Source: an uncultured Hyphomicrobiales bacterium (GTDB lineage Bacteria > Pseudomonadota > Alphaproteobacteria > Rhizobiales > Xanthobacteraceae). From it: a stretch of 38,164 nt of DNA. Below the pieces are notes generated by a model. That model had not been told where the DNA came from, did not search any database, and saw only the letters and a program-made list of their open reading frames with translations. Shown here one piece after another: positions 24,485 to 31,553 of the stretch. A program made the translations under genes and the position numbers. Position 1 is the stretch's first letter; the number at the start of each line of letters is the position of its first letter. The stretch is taken from contig CAITJJ010000247.1 in the NCBI GenBank assembly GCA_903892675.1, forward strand, positions 1-38,164, read 5' to 3'.

Positions 24485-25353
24485 GCCGCCTTTTTGCCCA
24501 TGATGCCTTGCGGCCGAAACAGCAGCACCAGCACCAGAATGGCAAAAGCAAACATGCTTTTTGCCGACGGCGTGAAAATGAGACCCGCCATCGCCTCGGT
24601 CAGGCCGATCAGTACGCCGCCGAGCAATGCGCCCGGCATCGAGCCTAAGCCCCCGGTGATGACGATGACGAAGGCGAGCAAGGTATAGGCCGGCCCGAGC
24701 GAGGGCGTGACGTCGACGATCAGCACCAGCATGACGCCGGCGGCGCCGACACAAGCCGAGCCCAGGCCGAAGGTCAGCGCGTAGAGATGCTTGACGTCAA
24801 GGCCGACCACCAGCGCGCCGGTGTAATTGTCGGCGCAGGCGCGGATCGCGGTGCCGATGGCGGTGAACTGGAAGAAGCCATAGAGCGCGACCGCGACCGC
24901 CAGCGCGGCGGCGGCCGCGTAGAGCTTGGTGGCGTCGACAATCAGCTTGCCGACCTGGAAGCTGTCATAGGAATACGACGTCTGCACGCTCTGCGCGTCG
25001 GGTCCGAAGATAATCAACAGCACGTTGATGATGATGATGGCGATAGCCACCAGCAGGAGGAACTGGCTGTGCTCCGGCCGGGTGATGAAGGGATTGATGA
25101 CGCCGGCTTGTAGCGCGTAGCCGAAACAAAACAATACGACGGATATGGGCACCAGCATGATCAGTGGATCGAGATGCAGCGCCGAGAACAGTACAATGGC
25201 GATATACATGGCGACGGTCATCATCTCGCCATGCGCGAAATTGACGACGCGCACGACGCCGAAGATCACCGACAGGCCGAGCGCCATCAACCCATAGACC
25301 AGACCGGTCAACAGGCCGCCGACGGCGACATTGAGATAGACGTCGAAGGGCAC
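24481..25353 (-). CDS. ABC importer permease, LivH type
   Basis: A 290-residue membrane protein with about eight hydrophobic segments. GLVYGLMALGLSVIFGVVRVVNFAHGEMMTVAMY is the LivH N-terminal signature, and ALTFGLGSACVGAAGVMLVLI with GGLGSMPGALLGGVLIGL completes the family pattern. It pairs with the LivM-type subunit. A 70-base gap with a stem-loop separates it from the binding-protein gene upstream, an arrangement that often makes the binding protein more abundant than the membrane parts. Confidence 0.93.
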   Translation of the reverse strand: MPFDVYLNVAVGGLLTGLVYGLMALGLSVIFGVVRVVNFAHGEMMTVAMYIAIVLFSALHLDPLIMLVPISVVLFCFGYALQAGVINPFITRPEHSQFLLLVAIAIIIINVLLIIFGPDAQSVQTSYSYDSFQVGKLIVDATKLYAAAAALAVAVALYGFFQFTAIGTAIRACADNYTGALVVGLDVKHLYALTFGLGSACVGAAGVMLVLIVDVTPSLGPAYTLLAFVIVITGGLGSMPGALLGGVLIGLTEAMAGLIFTPSAKSMFAFAILVLVLLFRPQGIMGKKAA

Positions 25354-25375
25354 GGAGTGATCCTAAATACGCAAA

Positions 25376-25402
25376 GCTCCGGCCACATTTCGCGGCCGGA
25401 GC
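25376..25402 (-). terminator. Intercistronic stem-loop between binding-protein and permease genes
   Basis: GCTCCGGCC (25376-25384) and GGCCGGAGC (25394-25402) form a perfect nine-base stem around a nine-base loop. On the minus strand only a short TTT follows, so partial termination or protection of the upstream mRNA end is more likely than full stop. Confidence 0.6.
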
Positions 25403-25423
25403 AATAGCGAGACGACGAACGCC

Positions 25424-26683
25424 TTACGCGCGCTTGTCGTAAGGCGTCAGCGGCCATTCCGCCTTGGCGTTGGCCGCTTCCTTCGGCGCCACTGTCAACA
25501 GCTTGCCGCCGCGATTCTGGATTCCGGAGATCTTCAGTTTGTCGTTCTGGCCTTTGGCGTCGAACTGGATGCCGGGGCCGGGGCTGACATTGTTGGTGAT
25601 GTTGGTGGCGCGGATGGCGTCCGCCAAGGCCTTCGGATCGGCGGAGCCGGCCCGCTTGTAGGCATCGGCGGCGATCAGCAGCGCCTCGAAGGTGTATACG
25701 TGGTTGGTATTCAGGCTGACGCCCGGACTGGACTTCGCCAGCGCCGCCTCCAGGGTCTTGCTGAGCGGCTTGTTCGGATCGTACCACGGCACGAAGCTCA
25801 GGGGGCCGTCCGACAGCTTGCCGAGGGTCTTGAGATACTGATCCTCGTACCAGCCCGGTCCCATGCTCATGATCGCCATCGGCGACCAGCGCTGCTTGAC
25901 CATTTCGCGGGTCAGCAGGATGGCGTCGTTGAGGCGGCTGACCATCAGCAGCGCATCCGCGCCGGTCGCCTTGGCCTTGGAAATTTCAACCGACAGATCG
26001 CGGGCCGCCGGATCGTAGGAGATGGTCTCGACGATCTTGTACGGCATGTCGAACTTCGGCATCACCGCGCCGATGCCGCCGGCCATTGAGGTGCCGAACG
26101 TATCGTTGACATGGAGGAACACGGCCGTCTTCGGCGCCGCGCCGACCGAGGCGAAGATTTCCTTCTGCGCCGCGAAGGCACCGCCGAGGATCATGCCACC
26201 GGTCGGAAAATTGCGGAATACGAATTTATAGCCCTGCTCGGTGATCGGCGGGGCGGCGGCGATATTGATGACGTAGGGAATGCCCTTCTGCTCGGCCACC
26301 TGAGCGATCGCCGAACTCTGGCCAGAGTCGAAGGCGCCGACCAGCACCTGCGCGCCTTCGCCGATCAGCTTTTCCGCGCGCGAGCGGGCGACGTCGACAT
26401 TGGTCTCGGTGTCGGCGTTCATGATCTGAAGGTTGGGCAGACCCATGTCCTTCAGCAGGCCGGCGGCGATATCGACGCCGCGCTGGCAGTCCTGACCGAT
26501 GCCGGCCTGGAAGCCAGAACGCGGCAGCAGCACGCCCACTTTAAGGGCGGCGCCCTGGGCGCGGACGATGTTGAACGGCGCGATGCCGGCGGTGAAGCCG
26601 ACGGCGCCGAGGCCGGCGGTGAATACGCGGCGGCTGACGGATGCGCCCTTGGACAGCGATTTGGACGGCGATTTACGTTTCAT
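25424..26683 (-). CDS. Periplasmic binding protein of a branched-chain-type ABC importer (Tat-type signal)
   Basis: A 419-residue type I binding protein. The N-terminus has a twin-arginine-like signal: SRRVFTAGLGAVGFTAGIAPFNIVRAQG, with a probable cut after RAQ near residue 44. The mature part begins ALKVGVLLPRSGFQAGIGQD and has VLVGAFDSGQSSAIAQVAEQKGIPYV, typical of the Peripla_BP_6/LivJ fold. It captures the ligand outside the cell for the LivHMGF-type subunits encoded downstream. GGAGG lies about eight bases before the ATG. It is divergent from the MarR gene, whose operator candidate lies 135 bases upstream. Ligand unknown; neighbours (amidase, FAH-type hydrolase) hint at an amide or organic acid. 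Confidence 0.93.
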   Translation of the reverse strand: MKRKSPSKSLSKGASVSRRVFTAGLGAVGFTAGIAPFNIVRAQGAALKVGVLLPRSGFQAGIGQDCQRGVDIAAGLLKDMGLPNLQIMNADTETNVDVARSRAEKLIGEGAQVLVGAFDSGQSSAIAQVAEQKGIPYVINIAAAPPITEQGYKFVFRNFPTGGMILGGAFAAQKEIFASVGAAPKTAVFLHVNDTFGTSMAGGIGAVMPKFDMPYKIVETISYDPAARDLSVEISKAKATGADALLMVSRLNDAILLTREMVKQRWSPMAIMSMGPGWYEDQYLKTLGKLSDGPLSFVPWYDPNKPLSKTLEAALAKSSPGVSLNTNHVYTFEALLIAADAYKRAGSADPKALADAIRATNITNNVSPGPGIQFDAKGQNDKLKISGIQNRGGKLLTVAPKEAANAKAEWPLTPYDKRA

Positions 26684-26817
26684 CTACAAGTCCTCCCTGG
26701 GCCGGCACGGCCATTTAAGTCGATGATGCCGGATTTGCTCCGGTTCTCACAAGCTCGAAAATACGCCCCCGGAGGTGGCCGGCGCCGCTGTCGCGTCGTC
26801 GGGCCCCACCGTCTCAT

Positions 26818-26855
26818 TTGACGACATTGTTGACCTCGACAACAATCCGCGTCAA
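26818..26855. promoter_or_regulatory. Nested palindrome, probable MarR-family operator
   Basis: TTGACG (26818-26823) pairs with CGTCAA (26850-26855), and inside it ATTGTTG (26826-26832) pairs with CAACAAT (26840-26846) about a seven-base centre. It lies between the divergent binding-protein and MarR genes, in an AT-rich patch, 73 bases before the MarR ATG. MarR dimers bind such inverted repeats and usually repress their own gene and the divergent one, so it is the natural control site for the importer operon. Confidence 0.7.
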
Positions 26856-26927
26856 CAGCATTATTGCCGCGCCGGAGCCGGTGCAAAATCACCGGCGACC
26901 GACGCCTGATGCGACCGGGATTTCGCG

Positions 26928-27470
26928 ATGCCAGCAGTCAAACGCGCGCCGACAAGGGCCAAAGCCGCCAGGAAGCCAGCCGGCAAGCCGGTCAAGCGAG
27001 CGGCCACAGCGCCATTGCGCAAGCCGCCGCTGCCGACCCGGGTCAGTCCGGTCGCCATCGACCTCGGCGTGCTCAACGACCATCTCGGCTATTTCGTCCG
27101 CCGCCTTCAGGTGTGGATTTTCCAGGACTTCATACGCCGTCTGTCGCATATCGACATCAGCCCGGCGCAATTCTCGGTGCTGGTCATCATCGGCGCCAAT
27201 GAAGGCCTGTCGCAATCCGAGCTGGCGGCGACGCTCGGCATCGAACGGGCGCGCATGGTGCGCATGCTGCACCTTCTCGACCGGCGCGGCCTGACCGAAC
27301 GGCTGCCCTCCTCGGCCGACGGCCGGCGCCACGCGCTACGCCTGACCCGTGCAGGGCAAGTTCTACTAAAGCAGGCCAAGGCGCTGGCCGCGCAACATGA
27401 GGCCAGCCTGCTGCCGAAATTGGGTCCCGAGCGCTACCGGATGATGCTGGAAGCGTTGCGGGAGATTTAA
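26928..27470 (+). CDS. MarR-family transcriptional regulator with basic N-terminal tail
   Basis: A 180-residue protein. Residues about 42-180 form a MarR winged helix: LNDHLGYFVRRLQVWIFQDF (dimer helix), DISPAQFSVLVIIGANEGLSQSELAATLGIERARMVRMLHLLDRRGLTERLPSSADGRRHALRLTRAG (recognition helix and wing). The first 40 residues are Lys/Arg/Ala/Pro rich and look disordered, longer than usual; no good later start is visible, so the tail seems real and may add non-specific DNA contact. It is divergent from the importer operon with a palindromic site between, and its stop overlaps the amidase stop by four bases. Ligand may be the imported compound or its metabolite (inference). Confidence 0.92.
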   Translation: MPAVKRAPTRAKAARKPAGKPVKRAATAPLRKPPLPTRVSPVAIDLGVLNDHLGYFVRRLQVWIFQDFIRRLSHIDISPAQFSVLVIIGANEGLSQSELAATLGIERARMVRMLHLLDRRGLTERLPSSADGRRHALRLTRAGQVLLKQAKALAAQHEASLLPKLGPERYRMMLEALREI

Positions 27471-28765
27471 GCGAACACTTTCTCCACTGCGGCGGCGATG
27501 CGAAACAGCCGCTGGTCATGACCGTTGCGGGCAAAAAGCATCAACCCGGTCGGCAGACCGCCATCGCGCGGCAAGGGCAACGAGATCGCGGTGAGATCGA
27601 AATAATTGGCAATCGTCGTGTTGCGCAGGACCATGGCGTTCTTCGCCATGAAGTCCTTCGGCGTCGCCACCTCGTCGAGGCGCGGCGCGACAATCGGCGT
27701 GGTCGGCAGCACCAAAGCATCGAGATCGGCCAATCGCGCATCCATGGCGCGGATCAAGGCGGCGCGGTCGCGCACCGCGTCGATAAAATCGGCGGCGGCA
27801 ATGCCGGCGCCGCGATCGAGGCGCGCGCGCACGATCTGGTCGATGGCATCGCCGCGCCGCGCCAGCCGGTCCTTGTGAATCGAATAAGCCTCGGCCATCA
27901 GGATGCTGGTGCGCGACAAGGCCTTCATCATCTCGTCGAGCAACGGCATCTTCTCGTAAGTCAACCGCGCTCCGGCGCGCTCCAGCCGGTCGAGCGCTTC
28001 GGGAAAGCGGCGGCCGACCGTGTCGTCGAGATTTTCCAGCGGCAGGCCTTGTGCGACGCCAAGCCGCAAACCGGCAAGCGGCGCAGCCTCCAGAGGCAGA
28101 GCTGCCTCGCCGGCCATCGCCGCATCGGCGTCAAAACAATCGGCAACGTTTGTCGCCATCGGACCGATGGAGTCGAGCGTGTAGGAAAGCGGAAACGCGC
28201 CCTCGGCCGGCACGCGCTGGCGGCTTGGTTTGAAGCCGGTAATGCCGCACAGCGCCGCCGGAATGCGCGTCGAACCACCCGTGTCGCTGCCGATGGCGAT
28301 CTCGCACATCCCGTCGGCCACCGCGACCGCCGCGCCGGCTGATGAACCGCCCGGCACGCGTGCGCGGTCGGCCGGATTGCCCGGCGTGCCGTAATGCGGA
28401 TTGAGGCCGAGCCCGCTGAAGGCGAATTCCGACATGTTGGTCTTGGCGAGTATGACGGCGCCTGCCGCACGCAGACGCCGTACCACCGGCGCGTCCTGCG
28501 CGGCAGGCTCGCCTTCTTCGGCCAGCAGGCTCGAGCCGGCGCGTGTTACTTCACCGGCGACGTCGAACAGATCCTTGATCGACAGGATCGCGCCATCGAG
28601 CCGCCCCAGCGAAATGCCCGAACGCGCGCGCGCGTCGGCGGCATCGGCGGCGGCGACAGCCTGCTCGCGATAGAGCGTCAGGCAGGCGCGCGCGCCTTCG
28701 CCATTGGCGTCGTCTATGCGCGCAAAAGCCTGCGACAGCCGCTCGCGCGCCGATGATCTCTGCAT
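27467..28765 (-). CDS. Amidase-signature family hydrolase
   Basis: A 432-residue enzyme that hydrolyses an amide to acid and ammonia. The Ser-cisSer-Lys triad is visible: Lys64 in SIKDLFDVAG, Ser141/142 in PGGSSAGAAVAVA and Ser165 in GSDTGGSTRIPAALCG. The length is at the short end of the family, which includes acetamidase/formamidase-type, GatA-like and allophanate hydrolase-like enzymes; without the GatB/C partners nearby it is not a tRNA amidotransferase. ATG 28765 is preceded by AAGGA at seven bases; the longer frame to 28921 lacks homology features. It is convergent with marR and divergent from the glycine-zipper gene. Ammonia produced would complement the urease operon to the right. Confidence 0.92.
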   Translation of the reverse strand: MQRSSARERLSQAFARIDDANGEGARACLTLYREQAVAAADAADARARSGISLGRLDGAILSIKDLFDVAGEVTRAGSSLLAEEGEPAAQDAPVVRRLRAAGAVILAKTNMSEFAFSGLGLNPHYGTPGNPADRARVPGGSSAGAAVAVADGMCEIAIGSDTGGSTRIPAALCGITGFKPSRQRVPAEGAFPLSYTLDSIGPMATNVADCFDADAAMAGEAALPLEAAPLAGLRLGVAQGLPLENLDDTVGRRFPEALDRLERAGARLTYEKMPLLDEMMKALSRTSILMAEAYSIHKDRLARRGDAIDQIVRARLDRGAGIAAADFIDAVRDRAALIRAMDARLADLDALVLPTTPIVAPRLDEVATPKDFMAKNAMVLRNTTIANYFDLTAISLPLPRDGGLPTGLMLFARNGHDQRLFRIAAAVEKVFA

Positions 28766-28853
28766 GAATCGTCCTTGGAACCAACAGGCCGGGGTAAACG
28801 TGAATGGCGATACTAGGCTAAATTGGCACGTCAATCGACAGTGGAGACAGACC

Positions 28854-29135
28854 ATGCGCAAGACCGTTCTTGCAGCTCTGACCTTTGCCGCTATGACGGC
28901 GATGGTGCCGATGAGCGCCAATGCTCAGAACAATGCCCTCGGCGGCGCTATTGTCGGCGCCGGCGCCGGCGCGATTATCGGCGGCGCGGCAACCGGGCGA
29001 CCGGAAGGCGCCGCGGTTGGCGCGGTGATTGACGGCACCACGGGTGCGGCGATCGGCGCCAATGCCGAACCGCACTATCGCACGCGCACTTGCTGGCGCG
29101 ATGACTGGGGCCGGCGTCACTGCCGCTACCGGTAA
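28854..29135 (+). CDS. Secreted glycine-zipper protein
   Basis: A 93-residue protein. The first ~24 residues are a signal peptide (MRKTVLAALTFAAMTAMVPM, then SANA-QN cut site). Then comes a glycine-zipper stretch, ALGGAIVGAGAGAIIGGAATG and GAAVGAVIDGTTGAAIGAN, able to pack as membrane-associated hairpins, and a basic tail with two cysteines, TCWRDDWGRRHCRYR, that may form a disulphide. Such small envelope proteins are common in Rhizobiales and have no settled role. GGAG lies about eight bases before ATG 28854. A clear terminator follows 44 bases after the stop, so the gene is a single-gene unit. Confidence 0.88.
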   Translation: MRKTVLAALTFAAMTAMVPMSANAQNNALGGAIVGAGAGAIIGGAATGRPEGAAVGAVIDGTTGAAIGANAEPHYRTRTCWRDDWGRRHCRYR

Positions 29136-29178
29136 TATTTCAGAGTAGTACTGACTTGTCAGGCGACGAGTCGAAGAC

Positions 29179-29207
29179 GGGGTGCTCCGCAAGGAGCGCC
29201 CCTTTTT
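29179..29207 (+). terminator. Rho-independent terminator after the glycine-zipper gene
   Basis: GGGGTGCTCC (29179-29188) pairs with GGAGCGCCCC (29193-29202) through one G-U pair, with loop GCAA and a following TTTTT (29203-29207). It is a textbook rho-independent terminator for the plus strand; there is no T-run for the minus strand. Confidence 0.9.
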
Positions 29208-29220
29208 GCGACTTCCGCCA

Positions 29221-29281
29221 ATTCCCGCGCAAGCGGGAATCCAGTCTTCTAATAATTCTGGGTCCCCGCCTTCGCGGAGAC
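29221..29281. repeat. Two-hairpin palindromic repeat downstream of ureG, copy 1
   Basis: ATTCCCGC-GCAA-GCGGGAAT (29221-29240) and GTCCCCGC-CTTC-GCGGAGAC (29262-29281, one mismatch) form two hairpins joined by a linker containing ccag and ctggg. This is the REP-like element, frequent in Rhizobiales, whose read-through translates as [11 protein letters not shown]. It lies 12 bases after the ureG stop; a second copy in the same orientation is at 30613-30700. Confidence 0.85.
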
Positions 29282-29293
29282 GAGCGGAGAGAG

Positions 29294-29920
29294 CTAGGCG
29301 TGACTCAGCCCGCCCTTTTCGACAATGAACGTGACGATGGCCCCGACATCCTTGCCCTCGCGCAAATTCGTCATCACGAAGGGACGCGCCCCGCGCATTT
29401 TCTTCGCGTCGCGCTGCATCACTTCGAGCGAGGCGCCGACATAGGGCGCAAGGTCGATCTTGTTGATGACCAGCAAATCGGAACGTGTGATCCCCGGCCC
29501 GCCCTTCGACGGTATCTTGTCGCCGGCGGCGACGTCGATGACATAAATGGTGAGATCGGCAAGCTCCGGCGAGAATGTCGCGGCGAGATTGTCGCCGCCG
29601 GATTCGATCAGGATGAGATCGAGATCGGGAAACTTTGCGTTCATCTCGGCAACGGCGGCGAGATTGATCGAAGCATCCTCGCGGATCGCGGTGTGCGGAC
29701 AGCCCCCGGTCTCGACGCCGGCAATGCGGTCCGCATCAAGCGCGCCGGAGCGCACCAGATAATCGGCGTCCCATTTGGTGTAGATATCATTGGTGATGGC
29801 GGCGATCTGGTAGCGGTCGCGCAAGGTCTTGCACAGCGCGTCCATCAACGCGGTCTTGCCGGAGCCGACCGGTCCGCCGACACCGACGCGAAGCGGGCCG
29901 TGAGGGTTCTTCATCATCAA
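29294..29920 (-). CDS. ureG: Urease accessory GTPase
   Basis: A 208-residue SIMIBI GTPase that hydrolyses GTP to drive nickel insertion into urease with UreD and UreF. P-loop [11 protein letters not shown] at 15-25, switch [14 protein letters not shown], the nickel-binding Cys74-Pro-His76 in [25 protein letters not shown] and the NKIDLAP guanine-binding motif are all present. Its start ATG (first of three in a row) overlaps the ureF stop as ATGA. It ends the urt/ure transcript and is followed by a palindromic repeat. Confidence 0.98.
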   Translation of the reverse strand: MMMKNPHGPLRVGVGGPVGSGKTALMDALCKTLRDRYQIAAITNDIYTKWDADYLVRSGALDADRIAGVETGGCPHTAIREDASINLAAVAEMNAKFPDLDLILIESGGDNLAATFSPELADLTIYVIDVAAGDKIPSKGGPGITRSDLLVINKIDLAPYVGASLEVMQRDAKKMRGARPFVMTNLREGKDVGAIVTFIVEKGGLSHA

Positions 29921-30618
29921 CTCCTGAACAAACGAGTATATTGGGTTTCGTGCCGCGCGCTGGCGAGATCGGCGCGGAAGGCCGACGAGCCGATGTCGTC
30001 AAGCGAGGCGCCGAGCGCGCGCTGCGCGGTCGCGGCGACAGCGGGCTCAAGTACTGCGACGACCCGCAGGCCTTGCGTCTGACCGAGCGGAATGAGCCGC
30101 ACGCCGGCTGACACCCAGTTGGCAGCGAGCGCTTGCAAATAGGCGGCGAGCGCGGGTTCGAGCGCGATGCCATGACCGGCGGCGCTCACCGCCACCGCCA
30201 CCGGATAAGCGACGGGGCCATCCCAAACTCGTTTGAGCCGATCGATTGCCGCGCAATCCCAGGCGGCGCGCGCGGCCTCGATGAAGGCGTTACCCTGCGC
30301 CGTGGTCTCTAAATGGCGCTCCTTCGAAGGCGCGAAGGCGGCAGCGAATTCGGCGACGTCATGCAGCATCGTGTCGTCGGCGCCGAGCGCCGCACGATGC
30401 GCCTGCGCAAACAGCACGGCGTCGCAATAGCCGCCGCCCTCGCAGAGCATGACGCCGAGCCAGTCCTGCAGCGTCGCTTCGTCGGTAATGTCGCCACTCT
30501 CGACCGCCCATTCAATGCCGCTCGAATAGGAGAACGCGCCGACCGGAAACGCCGGCGACAGCCAGGCCATCAGGCGAAAGAGGGCGGATGGAGTGAGCGC
30601 ATCCGGTCCAAACGTCAT
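29917..30618 (-). CDS. ureF: Urease accessory protein UreF
   Basis: A 233-residue helical protein that links UreD to UreG in the nickel-insertion complex. [31 protein letters not shown] is the UreF N-terminal signature, and the C-terminal [13 protein letters not shown] is also typical. The start at ATG 30616-30618 lies in the end of a palindromic repeat: the sequence GCGGGGT-ATG belongs to its hairpin, so the repeat provides both ribosome-site-like G-run and start codon. The open frame continues upstream to 31050 through the repeat ([11 protein letters not shown]) and out-of-frame ureE, which I treat as read-through. No alternative ATG exists before the homologous core. Confidence 0.93.
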   Translation of the reverse strand: MTFGPDALTPSALFRLMAWLSPAFPVGAFSYSSGIEWAVESGDITDEATLQDWLGVMLCEGGGYCDAVLFAQAHRAALGADDTMLHDVAEFAAAFAPSKERHLETTAQGNAFIEAARAAWDCAAIDRLKRVWDGPVAYPVAVAVSAAGHGIALEPALAAYLQALAANWVSAGVRLIPLGQTQGLRVVAVLEPAVAATAQRALGASLDDIGSSAFRADLASARHETQYTRLFRS

Positions 30619-30700
30619 ACCCCGCGCAGGCGGGGTATCCAGCAATTTGCCGAAGTCCCCGGCAGCACGAAGTGCTGGGTCCCCGCCTTCGCGGGGACGA
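30613..30700. repeat. Two-hairpin palindromic repeat between ureE and ureF, copy 2
   Basis: TACCCCGC-GCAG-GCGGGGTA (30618-30637) and GTCCCCGC-CTTC-GCGGGGAC (30679-30698) are two perfect hairpins in the same orientation as the copy after ureG. It fills nearly the whole 106-base ureE-ureF gap inside an otherwise tight operon, and its outer edge overlaps the ureF start codon. Confidence 0.85.
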
Positions 30701-30724
30701 CGGCCTCGGATTTTACGCGGTACG

Positions 30725-31192
30725 TCATCCATGATCGTGCCCGTGATGCCCATGCCCATGCCCATGCGGACTTGCCGGTTCCGGGTCGAACGGCGCATCG
30801 AGCGCGACGACGCGCGCGCCGAGGCCGCGCAGCATGTCTTCCAGCACGTGATCGTAGCGAAGCCGGATTTTGTCGCCGACGATCTGCACGTCGGTATGGC
30901 GGTTGCCCAGATGCCAGGCCAGCCGCACCGTCTCGAACGCACTCGGACCGTCAACTTCCAGCAATGCCTCCCGCGCGCCCCGCACCAGAACGATGGAGCC
31001 GTCGTCGAGCACCAGCCAATCGCCATCGCGCAACGACACAGGTGCGGCAAAGTCGAGCATGAATTGCGTGCCCTGCTCGCCGGTCAGCACGATGCGCCGC
31101 CGATTGCGGTCGCCAGCGTCCAGCACGACGCTGTCAGCCACGCTCGCCGCATTCCAGGTGCCCGCGGGCTTGATCTCGGTCACACGCTTCAT
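30725..31192 (-). CDS. ureE: Urease nickel chaperone UreE
   Basis: A 155-residue metallochaperone that carries nickel to the urease accessory complex. The N-terminal peptide-binding domain (about 1-70) has [18 protein letters not shown] and [12 protein letters not shown]; the metal domain has [31 protein letters not shown] with the dimer-interface His of [10 protein letters not shown]. The last 13 residues, [13 protein letters not shown], contain seven histidines, a nickel-storing tail like that of Klebsiella-type UreE. It lies between the monooxygenase-like gene and a palindromic repeat. Confidence 0.97.
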   Translation of the reverse strand: MKRVTEIKPAGTWNAASVADSVVLDAGDRNRRRIVLTGEQGTQFMLDFAAPVSLRDGDWLVLDDGSIVLVRGAREALLEVDGPSAFETVRLAWHLGNRHTDVQIVGDKIRLRYDHVLEDMLRGLGARVVALDAPFDPEPASPHGHGHGHHGHDHG

Positions 31193-31222
31193 CTTAGCCC
31201 TGCTGTATCGTGCGGCCGCGCG

Positions 31223-31519
31223 TCACTTGCGCTCGACCTTCTCCGGCGTGATGACCTGAACATCGCGCTCCAGCGCGACCTCCGCCACCACCGCGCGCCA
31301 GGCCAGCAAATGCGGCGTTTCATTGTGGCGCGTCAGATGGTCGGCGGATTCCCAGCGCTCGACAGCGACAAGCCGCGTCGGATCGGTGACGCTGAGATTG
31401 AAATCGTAAAACAGGCAGCCGTCTTCCTTGACGGTGTCGGCGACGACCTTGCGCGCCGCCTCGCATGCCCGCTCGGTCATGCCCGGCTTGAGCCGCAACT
31501 GGGCGACCACATAGATCAT
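31223..31519 (-). CDS. Antibiotic-biosynthesis-monooxygenase (ABM/YgiN-like) domain protein
   Basis: A 98-residue single-domain ferredoxin-like protein. MIYVVAQLRLKPGMTERACEAARKVVADTVKEDGCLFYDFNLSVTDPTRLVAVERWESADHLTRHNETPHLLAW is the ABM pattern: RLKPG, E-x-GCxxYxF, ERWxSxxxLxxHxxTPHL. Such proteins are dimeric, cofactor-free monooxygenases on quinols or heme-like ligands, but many have unknown function. The ATG has an excellent AAAGGAG six bases upstream. The gene sits inside the urease operon between ureC and ureE, an insertion I recall from rhizobial relatives; no urease role is known to me. Confidence 0.9.
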   Translation of the reverse strand: MIYVVAQLRLKPGMTERACEAARKVVADTVKEDGCLFYDFNLSVTDPTRLVAVERWESADHLTRHNETPHLLAWRAVVAEVALERDVQVITPEKVERK

Positions 31520-31553
31520 TGGGTCTCCTTTGGGCGCCCCTATGGCACTTGGT

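Noticed and set aside
30619-31050. N-terminal extension of the ureF frame through the repeat
   Set aside because: It reads through the palindromic repeat ([11 protein letters not shown]) and out-of-frame ureE; UreF homology begins only after 30618.
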